The translations under genes were made by a program, and so were the position numbers. DNA of 38,836 bases from CAVAVT01 sp963592185 (GTDB taxonomy: Bacteria; Bacillota; Negativicutes; Selenomonadales; Selenomonadaceae): the NCBI GenBank assembly GCA_963592185.1, contig CAVAVT010000012.1:1-38836 (forward strand), read 5' to 3'. The first letter of the stretch is position 1; every line of letters starts with the position of its first letter. Below the pieces are notes generated by a model. That model made no database searches. It saw nothing but the letters and a program-made list of their open reading frames with translations, and was not told the origin of the DNA. Positions 8,154-16,509 of the stretch are shown in pieces.

Positions 8154-8777
8154 ATGTCTAAGATTATAGATGCCATTGAAGCTGCTGCCAATGCGGTCAT
8201 CGCACAGAAGGACTATCTTAACCGCCTTGATGCTGCATGCGGAGACGGGGACCATGGTATTAACATGGCCAGAGGCTTTGAGGCCGTTATGGAAGAATTG
8301 GAACGTCTCGGGGACGAGGAAAGCCCCTCTGTTGTATTTGATAAGGTTGGGGAAACCCTTCGAGACACCGTTGGAGGTGCTGCAGGCCCCCTTTATGCCA
8401 CAGCGTTTGAAAATGCAGGACATGCCTGCAAAGATGATATGAAGCTCACCGCAGCAAATGTATATACCGTGCTTCACGCTGCTGTCGAGGCCATTAAGAG
8501 ACGTGGCCGCTCCGACAAGGGTGCAAAGACTATGCTTGATGTGCTTATTCCCATTGAGGAGTGCTTCGACCCGGCAAAGGTTGGCGACAAAACTCTGTTC
8601 CAGTGCCTGGCTGATGCAGCTACCGCATCCCGTGAGGGTGTGGAGTACACTAAGACTATTGCAGCCACTAAGGGACGTGCAAGCTATGTTGGTGAGCGCA
8701 GCATAGGTCATCCGGACCCAGGAGCTGTATCTTCAAGGATTATGCTTATGGCTGTGTATGATTTTCTTCAAAATTAA
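8154..8777 (+). CDS. dhaL: DhaL-type dihydroxyacetone kinase ADP-binding subunit, standalone
   Basis: A 207-residue protein from the ATG at 8154 (AAAAGGA about ten bases upstream); a longer frame begins at a GTG at 8121 but has no ribosome binding site. The DhaL signature D-G-D-H-G-x-N-M near residue 30, with Mg-binding aspartates, and G-G-A-A-G-P-L-Y near 80 identify the nucleotide-binding subunit. In PTS-dependent dihydroxyacetone kinase, DhaL passes phosphate from DhaM to the substrate held by DhaK. Neither dhaK nor dhaM is in the window, so partners must be elsewhere or the protein may have another acceptor. A divergent LysR gene is upstream and tRNA-Pro is 62 bases downstream. Confidence 0.88.
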   Translation: MSKIIDAIEAAANAVIAQKDYLNRLDAACGDGDHGINMARGFEAVMEELERLGDEESPSVVFDKVGETLRDTVGGAAGPLYATAFENAGHACKDDMKLTAANVYTVLHAAVEAIKRRGRSDKGAKTMLDVLIPIEECFDPAKVGDKTLFQCLADAATASREGVEYTKTIAATKGRASYVGERSIGHPDPGAVSSRIMLMAVYDFLQN

Positions 8778-8796
8778 TCTTTATTGAATTTTTTTC

Positions 8797-8825
8797 TTTA
8801 CTTTTTAAGTGTTATTCGATATAAT
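8797..8825 (+). promoter_or_regulatory. Promoter of the tRNA-Pro gene
   Basis: TTTACT (8797-8802), 17-base spacer and perfect TATAAT (8820-8825), with the mature tRNA beginning 14 bases after the -10. The same TTTACT-17-TATAAT combination precedes the DUF2232 operon. Confidence 0.75.
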
Positions 8826-8839
8826 GGATAACGTTCAGT

Positions 8840-8916
8840 CGGGGCGTGGCTCAGCTTGGTAGAGCGCTTCCTTGGGGTGGAAGAGGTCGTGGGTTCAAAT
8901 CCCGTCGCTCCGACCA
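8840..8916 (+). tRNA. tRNA-Pro (anticodon GGG)
   Basis: A 77-base cloverleaf. The acceptor stem CGGGGCG pairs with CGCTCCG (one G-T pair), the D arm contains GGCTCAGCTTGGTAGAGC, and the anticodon stem CTTCC/GGAAG encloses the loop TTGGGGT with GGG at positions 34-36. The T arm is GTGGG-TTCAAAT-CCCGT. Discriminator A and an encoded CCA are present. The identity follows directly from the anticodon and the proline-type acceptor stem. Confidence 0.96.
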
Positions 8917-8931
8917 TTTTGCGAAACCCTT

Positions 8932-8962
8932 AAGCCTTCATCGTTATGATGAGGGCTTTTTC
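8932..8962 (+). terminator. Intrinsic terminator after tRNA-Pro
   Basis: AAGCCTTCATC (8932-8942) pairs over 11 positions, with one G-T pair, with GATGAGGGCTT and is followed by TTTT. The loop is GTTAT. Confidence 0.85.
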
Positions 8963-9017
8963 TTGTTGCTAAAAAACTTTCTCTACGAAGAGATATCTAT
9001 GCGACTGCGGGAGATTG

Positions 9018-9046
9018 TTGACTTTTCCGTCAGCATTTATTATCAT
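9018..9046 (+). promoter_or_regulatory. Promoter of the Rrf2-type regulator gene
   Basis: TTGACT (9018-9023), a 17-base spacer and TATCAT (9041-9046). The predicted transcription start near 9053 lies about 30 bases before the ATG, leaving room only for the ribosome binding site. Confidence 0.65.
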
Positions 9047-9083
9047 TACATATATAACATGTATGAAATACGAGGTGCGAACC

Positions 9084-9530
9084 ATGAAAATTTCCACAAA
9101 AGGCCGCTACGGACTCGCTGCCATGACCCATCTGGCCATGAACTACGGCACCGGCCAGCCTGTAGCAATCATAAATATATCCGAAAAACTGGGCATCTCC
9201 AAAATCTACCTCGAGCAGGTATTCTCCCTGCTGAAGCGTGCTCGCCTCGTTACATCCCTTAAAGGAGCACAGGGGGGCTACCAGCTTTCCCGTCAGCCTA
9301 AGGATATCAACGTCTACGATATTCTGGCTGCAATAGAGATTTCCCTTATTGAGCCTACGGATACCACCACTTCCGGACATCATCCGGAGCTTGAACATGC
9401 CCTGCAGACCGTTGTTTTCCAGCCATTGGACGGCGCAATAAAGGATGCACTTTCTGCCATTACTTTGGAAAACATCCTTGCGGAAACTCAGAAACAGATG
9501 TCCCCGGACAATCTCATGTACTTTATCTAA
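9084..9530 (+). CDS. Rrf2 family transcriptional regulator lacking the Fe-S cysteines
   Basis: A 148-residue Rrf2 protein. The ATG at 9084 follows GAGGTG at good spacing and begins the canonical M-K-I-S-T-K-G-R-Y-G-L; the longer upstream frame is rejected because it runs through the promoter. The winged helix includes I-S-E-K-L-G-I-S-K-I-Y-L-E-Q followed by K-G-A-Q-G-G-Y-Q-L. In IscR/NsrR relatives three cysteines in the following region bind an Fe-S cluster. Here that region (about residues 85-115) is rich in Thr and His and the whole protein has no cysteine, so it is more like CymR-type members that sense through a partner protein or ligand. The target is unknown and no iscS or cysteine gene is adjacent. 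Confidence 0.88.
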   Translation: MKISTKGRYGLAAMTHLAMNYGTGQPVAIINISEKLGISKIYLEQVFSLLKRARLVTSLKGAQGGYQLSRQPKDINVYDILAAIEISLIEPTDTTTSGHHPELEHALQTVVFQPLDGAIKDALSAITLENILAETQKQMSPDNLMYFI

Positions 9531-9557
9531 ATGAAATTTAAACAGACTCCCAAACAC

Positions 9558-9607
9558 AAAGGTCCTGCCAAAATCTGGTGTAAAACCAGTCTGGCAGGAC
9601 CTTTTTT
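9558..9607. terminator. Bidirectional terminator between the rrf2-type gene and dnaB
   Basis: A 13-bp stem AAAGGTCCTGCCA / TGGCAGGACCTTT (9558-9570 with 9592-9604), extended inward by a CTGGT/ACCAG helix and followed by TTTT. It serves two convergent genes. Confidence 0.9.
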
Positions 9608-9626
9608 CTTTAAAATTTTACCAGAA

Positions 9627-10961
9627 TCAATCCATCCGCTTGGACAGATCCGCAAATTTCGTGAACTGCTTGATGAAGAACAGGTCTACATCTCCGATTG
9701 GACCATTTCTGTGCTTTGCAATTATCAGATTGGTGATATTCTGCTTTTCAGTCTGTTTATCGTAATAATCCTCACGGTACAGGAACATTACAATATCCGC
9801 ATCCTGCTCCAGAGAGCCGGATTCACGGAGGTCGCTGAGCATTGGCTTTTTCACCTGTCTGGACTCAACGCTTCGACTGAGCTGTGAAAGTGCAATTACA
9901 GGCACATCCAGCTCCCGGGCCAATGCCTTCAGAGAACGGGATATTTCAGAAATTTCCTGCTGGCGGTTGTCCCCACTGTTTTTGCTGGGACGTCCCTGCA
10001 TCAGCTGGAGATAGTCGATTACAATTAGGGAAAGTCCATGCTCCGCCTTAATTCTTCTCGCCTTTGACCGAAGCTCCATGACAGAGATTCCTGCGGTATC
10101 ATCGATGAAAAGCGGAGCCTGTGCCAGTCTGTCAGCTGCATTTACCAGTTTCTGCCAATCCTCGTCAGTTAAGTCTCCCACACGGAGCCGCTGGGAGTCG
10201 ATGCCTCCCTCGGAGCACAGCATACGCTGTACCAGCTGCTCCTTGGACATTTCCAGCGAGAAAAACGCCACTGGTTCCTTGCTGTATACCGCCACATGGG
10301 TGGCAATATTCAGTGTGAAGGCGGTTTTACCCATACTTGGCCGGGCCGCCACCAAAACAAGGTCCGACTTCTGTAGTCCGGAGGTAAGTTCGTCCAGGTC
10401 CTTAAACCCTGTGGAAAGACCTGTCAGACCACCCTTAGACTGGTAAAGAGTCTCTATCCTCGCGAAGGTTCCCAGCAAAATATCCTGTATTGGCTCAAAT
10501 TCATTGTTCCCCTTCCGGGCAGCCAGTGCCAGAATATTTTTCTCCGCCTTGTCCATGATATTGCCCACGTCCTCGGTATCATCATAGGCCTCCTGGGCAA
10601 TTTCTGTAGCGGTATTTATAAGGCTCCTTAGCTGTGCCTTTTCCTCAACAATATGGGCATGGTAAATTACATTTGCAGCAGTTGGCACAGAGTTTGCCAG
10701 AGCTGTAACGAAGGCTATTCCGCCGACCTTTTCCAGATCCCCGTCCTTCCTCAGCTGCTCGGTGACGGTAATAAGGTCTATAGCCTCATTGCGCTGGAAA
10801 AGCTCCTGCATAACCTTGAATACCACCCTGTGGGCCTCTCGGTAAAAATCTTCAGGCTTAAGAAACTGGGAAACCTCCACCAGCGCTTCCTTCCTGATCA
10901 TGATTGCCCCCAGTACAGCCTGCTCGGCCTCAAGATTCTGGGGTGGCACTCGATCTATCAT
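9627..10961 (-). CDS. dnaB: Replicative DNA helicase DnaB
   Basis: A 444-residue hexameric replicative helicase. The N-terminal primase-interacting domain starts with P-P-Q-N-L-E-A-E-Q-A-V-L-G. The RecA-like domain carries Walker A A-R-P-S-M-G-K-T-A near residue 210 and a Walker B-region I-V-I-D-Y-L-Q-L-M near 317, with the C-terminal D-L-R-E-S-G-S-L-E-Q-D-A-D motif. Length is normal and no intein is present. The start overlaps the end of the upstream Lon-type gene by 32 bases, implying translational coupling. It closes the DUF2232-gdpP-rplI-lon-dnaB operon. Confidence 0.97.
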   Translation of the reverse strand: MIDRVPPQNLEAEQAVLGAIMIRKEALVEVSQFLKPEDFYREAHRVVFKVMQELFQRNEAIDLITVTEQLRKDGDLEKVGGIAFVTALANSVPTAANVIYHAHIVEEKAQLRSLINTATEIAQEAYDDTEDVGNIMDKAEKNILALAARKGNNEFEPIQDILLGTFARIETLYQSKGGLTGLSTGFKDLDELTSGLQKSDLVLVAARPSMGKTAFTLNIATHVAVYSKEPVAFFSLEMSKEQLVQRMLCSEGGIDSQRLRVGDLTDEDWQKLVNAADRLAQAPLFIDDTAGISVMELRSKARRIKAEHGLSLIVIDYLQLMQGRPSKNSGDNRQQEISEISRSLKALARELDVPVIALSQLSRSVESRQVKKPMLSDLRESGSLEQDADIVMFLYREDYYDKQTEKQNITNLIIAKHRNGPIGDVDLFFIKQFTKFADLSKRMD

Positions 10962-12939
10962 CAGCTAATTCACTTCCCTCTGCAAAAATGTATTTAAATG
11001 CCTCACGGGCTGTTTCAACCGGATGAATTTCCAGCCCCAAATGGGACTTTGGAATATCCTTGTCATTTTCCTTTGGAATAATCAGACGGGTTATCCCAGC
11101 CTGGCTTGCTCCATATGCCTTTTCAAAAACTCCACCCACGGGGCGAACTCTGCCCTGAAGTGAAATTTCTCCCGTCACAGCGGTATCCTGTCTTATGGGA
11201 CATCCTGTTACCGCTGACACAATGGCCGCCAGTATAGCCGTTCCTGCACTGGGACCGTCAATATTTCCGCCGCCGATAACATTGATATGTATGTCGTAGT
11301 CGTGCATGTCTTTGCCGGTGACACTTCTCATGACAGAAGCCGCATTGAATACGGAATCCTTTGCCATACTGCCAGCGGTTTCATTGAACCTGACAGTTCC
11401 CTTGCCAGCCTCTTTTGCAGGAAATGCCACCGCCTCAATCTCTATGACAGATCCAAGGAATCCTGCTACCCCAAGCCCAAAGATGTGTCCCACCTCAGCA
11501 TTGTGGGAAGCTTTTTTCGTCACATAGGGAGAAAGTCTGCTTACCTGCGCCACCTGATAAACATCACGCTTTTCTATTGTAAGCTCCTGTCCATCCTGTG
11601 GCAGCTCATCCAGCCCCAGCCTGTTCAGCATAAGACTGTAGGCATCCGCCAAAATATTAATTGCCTTTCTGCCCTCGATGGTATACTGGCTTATAAGCTC
11701 CGCCACACCATCTTCAAGGCCGGTTTTCAGCTTCACCGCAGCGTTACGGACTATTTCCTGTATGTGCTCCGGTGTCAAAGGCTCGAAGTATATTTCGGCA
11801 CAACGGGACCTAAGGGCGCTGTTGATATGCTCCGCATCCCGTGTGGTTGCTCCTATCAGCACAAAGTCCGCCGGGGCACCTTCCTCGAAAAGCTTTCGGA
11901 TGTAAGGCGGAACCTTGTCGGAGGTTGGATCGTAGTATGCGGACTCAAAGTATGCACGCTTGTCCTCCAGTACCTTCAGCAGCTTATTTTGAAGCATCTC
12001 GTCCATTTCGCCGATTTCATCGATGAAAAGTATGCCTCCATGGGCATCCGTCACAAGTCCGGGCTTCGGCTCTGGGATTCCGCTTTCAGCCAGATCCTTC
12101 CTTGCACCCTGATAAATAGGGTCATGGACGGAGCCTAAAAGAGGATTGGTCATGTCCCTAGGATCCCAGCGAAGTGTGGTTCCATCGGTTTCCACAAAGG
12201 GAGCATCCTCCGCAAAAGGGGACAGCTTCCTTTTCTTTGCTTCCTCCAGCACCAGCCTTGCGGCGGTGGTCTTGCCTACCCCTGGAGGGCCATAAAGCAG
12301 CAAATGCTGTGGATATGGGGAACTTAACTTTGAAAAAAGCGACAGCACCGCTCTTTCCTGTCCCACAATTTCATCCAGAGACTGGGGACGGAGAAGCTCC
12401 ATAACCGACTGGGTAAGACTCACCTCATCCAGCTTTTCCAACTCCTCACGCTTTTTCTTCTGGGGAACGGTTTCCGCTTCGCCCTTTTCCTCCTGGAGAA
12501 CCTGCATACGGATGTCCTCCACATAGTCCTGATGATTTGCCTCCAGCTTTTCTTCTACCTTGCGTTCAATTTTATCTTCAACGGAGCGCCGTGCCATTAT
12601 GTCCGCCACGCTCTCCGACAGCTCTCTTAAAATATCCGGGATTTCCTCGTCCGAAGGCACCTTCTCTATGGTTGGGGACTCACGGACTATTCTCTCTAAA
12701 GCCAGCACACGCTCACCCCGTTGAGGTGAGCGCATCAGTGCCATTGCATCCATTTTTCCTGCACGTATAACCAGCTTGTCTGCCCCAAGAATCTCCGTCA
12801 ATATTCCGTAAAATGCATCAATCTCACGGTCCAATGCATTTTCCCCGGCGATTTCCTGGGTTACTTCCTTGCTTCCGGACATCTTATCCTCGTTCTTTGG
12901 CTTTCCAAGCCCCAGTAATTTTGATAAGAATTGTCTCAT
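10930..12939 (-). CDS. Lon-family ATP-dependent protease (LonB/LonC type)
   Basis: A 669-residue AAA+ protease from the ATG at 12939, which follows AAAGGAT at correct spacing (an in-frame GTG at 12954 lacks one). It has no classical Lon substrate-binding N domain; instead there is a charged, probably coiled-coil N-terminal region up to about residue 180. Walker A G-P-P-G-V-G-K-T is at 217-224 and Walker B is L-F-I-D-E-I. The C-terminal protease domain has the Ser-Lys dyad: Ser564 in D-G-P-S-A-G and Lys607 in F-E-K-A-Y, 43 residues apart as in Lon. This matches the shorter Lon paralogues (LonB/LonC) of sporulating Firmicutes lineages. It lies between rplI and dnaB; substrates are unknown. Confidence 0.9.
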   Translation of the reverse strand: MRQFLSKLLGLGKPKNEDKMSGSKEVTQEIAGENALDREIDAFYGILTEILGADKLVIRAGKMDAMALMRSPQRGERVLALERIVRESPTIEKVPSDEEIPDILRELSESVADIMARRSVEDKIERKVEEKLEANHQDYVEDIRMQVLQEEKGEAETVPQKKKREELEKLDEVSLTQSVMELLRPQSLDEIVGQERAVLSLFSKLSSPYPQHLLLYGPPGVGKTTAARLVLEEAKKRKLSPFAEDAPFVETDGTTLRWDPRDMTNPLLGSVHDPIYQGARKDLAESGIPEPKPGLVTDAHGGILFIDEIGEMDEMLQNKLLKVLEDKRAYFESAYYDPTSDKVPPYIRKLFEEGAPADFVLIGATTRDAEHINSALRSRCAEIYFEPLTPEHIQEIVRNAAVKLKTGLEDGVAELISQYTIEGRKAINILADAYSLMLNRLGLDELPQDGQELTIEKRDVYQVAQVSRLSPYVTKKASHNAEVGHIFGLGVAGFLGSVIEIEAVAFPAKEAGKGTVRFNETAGSMAKDSVFNAASVMRSVTGKDMHDYDIHINVIGGGNIDGPSAGTAILAAIVSAVTGCPIRQDTAVTGEISLQGRVRPVGGVFEKAYGASQAGITRLIIPKENDKDIPKSHLGLEIHPVETAREAFKYIFAEGSELADDRSSATPES

Positions 12940-12968
12940 TGGGTATCCTTTCACAGCTTCGCTACAGC

Positions 12969-13415
12969 TCAGCCCTCTACAATGCTAACCTTGATGGTGC
13001 TGGTGATGGAAGGATGAACCTTGATTACAGCCTCGTAATCGCCAACTCCAACGACCTCGCCCTTAATAGTAATCTTGCGCTTGTCAATGTCAATGTTGTG
13101 GTCTTTTTTCAGATGGTCCGCCACATCCTTGCCAGTTACGGAGCCGAAGAGCTTTCCGCCTTCGCCAATCTTTACAGGAATAACAACCTCAACCTTGGTG
13201 AGCTGGGCAGCCATGAGCTTAGCCTCGTCAGTTGCCTGCTGCTTCTTTCTTGCAGCGGAGCCAGCCTGGGCATTTGCTACATTTATATTCTGTGCATTAG
13301 CAAGAACTGCTGCCTTTCTGGGGAGCAGGAAGTTTCTGCCATAGCCCTCAGATACCTCTACGATTTCACCCTTCTTGCCTACGTTTTTTACATCTTTCTG
13401 CAATATAACTTTCAT
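12969..13415 (-). CDS. rplI: 50S ribosomal protein L9
   Basis: A 148-residue bL9. It starts M-K-V-I-L-Q-K-D-V-K-N-V-G-K-K-G with the family signature G-Y-G-R-N-F-L-L-P-R-K-A-A near residue 24, then a long central helix and a C-terminal rRNA-binding domain with G-K-L-F-G-S-V-T. Its start overlaps the stop of the upstream GdpP-like gene (ATGA type). The rplI-dnaB neighbourhood is conserved in Firmicutes. Confidence 0.97.
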   Translation of the reverse strand: MKVILQKDVKNVGKKGEIVEVSEGYGRNFLLPRKAAVLANAQNINVANAQAGSAARKKQQATDEAKLMAAQLTKVEVVIPVKIGEGGKLFGSVTGKDVADHLKKDHNIDIDKRKITIKGEVVGVGDYEAVIKVHPSITSTIKVSIVEG

Positions 13416-15397
13416 TTTATATCATTCTCCTCCATAAATTTTTGACTAAGCTCAATTACCTGTTTGTGGATGTCCTCAAGCACCGCACCCTTAATCTGTG
13501 CGCCAGCCACATTCTGATGGCCGCCGCCGCCAAATTCCTCCATGAGCACCTGTACATTGGCCTCACCGGTGGAACGGGCGCTTATACCCACAGTATCCTG
13601 ATTGAGCTGGAAAACAACAAGGCTCATTCTGACGCCTTCAATCCTAAGCAGGGAATCCGCCACCTGGGCTGCGATAACCTGTATATTGCTGATGGCGCTG
13701 GGGCATACAGTAACAATGATTCCATTGGGAAGCATTTCACTCTGTGCCTTTGCCTTGGAGATTACCATATTGGTTTCATAGTCTGTGCGGAAAAGCTGGC
13801 GTACCAGCACCGGATCCGCACCGCTTCGTCTGAGATATGCCGCCGCATCAAAGGTTCTGACACCTGTCTGCACAGCAAAATTCTTTGTATCCACCACAAT
13901 TCCTGAATAAAGGGCTGTGGCATCCATCCTGGAAAGCACCATGTCATCGCTGAAATACATGAGAAGCTCTGTTACCAGCTCGCAGGCGGAGCTTGCAGCC
14001 GGTTCAATATATACCAGCAGAGGATTCTTGATAAAATCCTCACTGCGCCTGTGATGGTCTATTACCACAGTTCTTGAAACATTTGCCAGAAGCTCCGGTG
14101 CCGCCACCAGATGAGGAATGTGGGTATCCACGATTACCAGAAGCGGATTCTGTGTATTTACAGCTGTTCCCTCAGTAACGGAATGAAGCATATCCTTGTA
14201 AAGCTCATTTTCCTTAAGCTTTGTGGTGAATTTGCCAATTCCGTCATGGGTATCGCTGACAATAATGCGTGCTGGCTTTTCCATCTGCCGTGCCATTTTT
14301 GCAACACCCATTGCAGCGCCCAGTGAGTCGAAGTCCTCATTATGATGACCCATAATCAAAACTTCGTCAGAGTTGGAAATAAGCTCCCTCAGTGCATGGG
14401 CCACAACTCTTGCCTTTACACGGGTATGCTTTTCCACCGCCTTCGCCTTGCCGCCGAAGAAAGTAGTCTTCCCCTCAGAGGTTACAGCCACCTGGTCGCC
14501 GCCACGGCCCAATGCCAAGTCAAGCCCAGCCTGGGCCTGTGAGCCAAGCTCATCCATCCGCTGGCTTCCAGCCACCGCAATTCCCATGGAAAGTGTCATT
14601 GGAAGACGGCTGGAGCTGTGGAGACTGCGCATTTTGTCCAGTATGTCGAACTTTTCACTTTCAGCCAGTTCCAGTGCCTGATGCTCCATGAGAGCAATGT
14701 ACTGGTCGTCCGACACCTTCCTCAAAAATCCCTTGAGATGGTGTACCCACTCATCGATTATTTTATTTGCATCAAAGAGGAGTCCGGTTTTTTCTCCATC
14801 GGAAAGTCCCTGAAACACCTCATCGTAGTTGTCTATCTGTATGTAGCAAAGAACAGGCCGTGATGTGGAATAGTTCTTTTTCAGCTGCTCATAGTCTGTA
14901 TCATCTATGACATAGAGCGCCATAAGCCCCTTTACATCATCATTTGTGGACACTGGACGATAATACACCTTGTAGCTGTGGTTCTCATGGCTAAAAACAT
15001 ATTCTCCCTCGGTTCCCCAGATTGGAGTAAGGATTATCCCCGGCCAAAAATCTTTAATGTCCAGACCAAGTTCTGGCTTTATGCCCACCAGATTTTCCAG
15101 CTCGTTGTTGAACCACTGGAGACGGCCGTCAGAATCAACGATTAAAACAGCCTGTGGAAGCTTATCCACAGCATAATTTTTTACCTCGCTGACATTTCTT
15201 ACCACATTGCGGAAATACTGTCCCACCTTCAAGGATCTGTCAAGACAGCGCTCTCTGCCAAAATACAGCAGACAGACCCACAGCAGAAAGCACATGCTTC
15301 CAAGATATGGATTGTAGGCAGCCAGTATTACCACTAATAAAAGCACCACCCCGAGACAGACGCATATGTCTATCCAGGCGGAAAGATTACGAGGCAT
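13412..15397 (-). CDS. gdpP: GdpP-like cyclic-di-AMP phosphodiesterase (PAS-GGDEF-DHH/DHHA1)
   Basis: A 661-residue membrane-bound enzyme. Two N-terminal membrane segments (about residues 8-45) are followed by a PAS-like domain (about 75-160), a degenerate GGDEF domain (about 180-310, lacking the GGDEF motif) and a DHH/DHHA1 phosphodiesterase module (about 335-655). Catalytic motifs are G-H-H-N-E-D-F-D-S, V-D-T-H, V-I-D-H-H-R-R and G-G-G-G-H-Q. GdpP hydrolyses c-di-AMP to pApA and so affects cell wall, osmotic balance and beta-lactam tolerance. The upstream DUF2232 gene and downstream rplI match the B. subtilis yybS-gdpP-rplI order. GAGGTGG precedes the ATG. Confidence 0.94.
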   Translation of the reverse strand: MPRNLSAWIDICVCLGVVLLLVVILAAYNPYLGSMCFLLWVCLLYFGRERCLDRSLKVGQYFRNVVRNVSEVKNYAVDKLPQAVLIVDSDGRLQWFNNELENLVGIKPELGLDIKDFWPGIILTPIWGTEGEYVFSHENHSYKVYYRPVSTNDDVKGLMALYVIDDTDYEQLKKNYSTSRPVLCYIQIDNYDEVFQGLSDGEKTGLLFDANKIIDEWVHHLKGFLRKVSDDQYIALMEHQALELAESEKFDILDKMRSLHSSSRLPMTLSMGIAVAGSQRMDELGSQAQAGLDLALGRGGDQVAVTSEGKTTFFGGKAKAVEKHTRVKARVVAHALRELISNSDEVLIMGHHNEDFDSLGAAMGVAKMARQMEKPARIIVSDTHDGIGKFTTKLKENELYKDMLHSVTEGTAVNTQNPLLVIVDTHIPHLVAAPELLANVSRTVVIDHHRRSEDFIKNPLLVYIEPAASSACELVTELLMYFSDDMVLSRMDATALYSGIVVDTKNFAVQTGVRTFDAAAYLRRSGADPVLVRQLFRTDYETNMVISKAKAQSEMLPNGIIVTVCPSAISNIQVIAAQVADSLLRIEGVRMSLVVFQLNQDTVGISARSTGEANVQVLMEEFGGGGHQNVAGAQIKGAVLEDIHKQVIELSQKFMEENDIK

Positions 15398-15420
15398 AAG
15401 CCCACCTCATTTCACAAGTT

Positions 15421-16386
15421 TCACTTAACATCGTTCTTGCCGCCGAAGCGCCGGCGATAATCAAACAGCATATCAAAAATACCAACAAAGGAAAGAACCT
15501 GTGTTAAAAAGCCGTTCATCAGTATTATGCAAACCGTCAGCACCTTCAGCAGTGTGGAGGTTGTACGCCTGTTTATGAAAAAGAAAATCACCGCAAGTCC
15601 CTGCAGAAGCCCCATGAAGGTGGCAAGCATATTAAGGTTCAGGGATACCTGGTAAAGGGCTGAAATATTCCTTGAGGAGCCCCAATACATACCAATAAGT
15701 GCAAAGGCAAAGAGGTAGATTACGCCCCTTGGAAGCCTCCATTCGGAAAAAGGAGGAAGCACGGGAACGCTATGTCCAAGACGCTTTAAAACTCTGGCTG
15801 CAATCCAGTAGTTCATGAAGCTTACCACCACGCCGGAGATTACAATAATTAATGGGAAGAGAAGCTTAATGGTCTCAACAGCCTGATTCATCTGGTTGAC
15901 GGATTCCTGCAGCTGCTCCTCGGTAAGTCCGGCGGACTTATAAAGGTTAATAGAAGCATCCATAGACTCCTTCAGCATATCCATCTGCATGTCCAAAGGA
16001 TTGATTCCAGTCATAAGAAGCACCAGTGCCAGTCCCACCAGCACAGAGCCAATGGACACCACAAAGGATACCAGAAGAATTTTTATAGCGGACCAGCCCT
16101 TGAAAAATCCATATCCTAAAGCCAGGGACATGGGGGCAAATGTAATAACCATCCTGAGGGAAATCGTCGGCTCGATTAAAAGTGCCATGAGCACACCTGC
16201 CACCAATGAAGCCATAACGCCCCATCGAAGACCGTGGCGCACCACCAGCACGATTACCGGCATGGGCCAAAGTACCGCAGCTACCATACCCAGCACCGGC
16301 ACGTATACAGATGCCAGTCCCATTATAACAGTAAGTGCTGCTAAAAGTCCGCTTTCAGTCAGCGGAGTAATTCTATTTGTCGGCAT
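15421..16386 (-). CDS. yybS: DUF2232 (YybS-like) integral membrane protein
   Basis: A 321-residue polytopic protein with about eight hydrophobic segments. The N terminus T-E-S-G-L-L-A-A-L-T-V-I-M-G and the C-terminal region with S-E-W-R-L-P are typical of the DUF2232/YybS family. The biochemical role is unknown, but the gene is regularly found just before gdpP in Firmicutes, and here it is 23 bases upstream of it. AAAGGA is at normal spacing from the ATG. It is the first gene of the five-gene operon ending in dnaB. Confidence 0.88.
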   Translation of the reverse strand: MPTNRITPLTESGLLAALTVIMGLASVYVPVLGMVAAVLWPMPVIVLVVRHGLRWGVMASLVAGVLMALLIEPTISLRMVITFAPMSLALGYGFFKGWSAIKILLVSFVVSIGSVLVGLALVLLMTGINPLDMQMDMLKESMDASINLYKSAGLTEEQLQESVNQMNQAVETIKLLFPLIIVISGVVVSFMNYWIAARVLKRLGHSVPVLPPFSEWRLPRGVIYLFAFALIGMYWGSSRNISALYQVSLNLNMLATFMGLLQGLAVIFFFINRRTTSTLLKVLTVCIILMNGFLTQVLSFVGIFDMLFDYRRRFGGKNDVK

Positions 16387-16420
16387 AGTTTTTTCCTTTC
16401 AGATTTTATTCTTATTGGGT

Positions 16421-16449
16421 ATTATAACGCCTTATTAGAACAAAGTAAA
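16421..16449 (-). promoter_or_regulatory. Promoter of the DUF2232-gdpP-rplI-lon-dnaB operon
   Basis: On the minus strand, TTTACT (16449-16444), a 17-base spacer and perfect TATAAT (16426-16421), about 35 bases before the first start codon. It is the same hexamer pair and spacing as the tRNA-Pro promoter. Confidence 0.75.
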
Positions 16450-16509
16450 ATTTGAGGGGCATGGCATATACTACAATGGGAAAAACATCCCCTACAGCGT
16501 TTCAACGAG

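Noticed and set aside
8846..9262. 138-codon frame starting in tRNA-Pro
   Set aside because: It reads through the tRNA, a terminator and the Rrf2 promoter.
11287..12138. 283-codon plus-strand frame opposite the Lon-type gene
   Set aside because: No recognisable domains and fully inside a well-supported gene.
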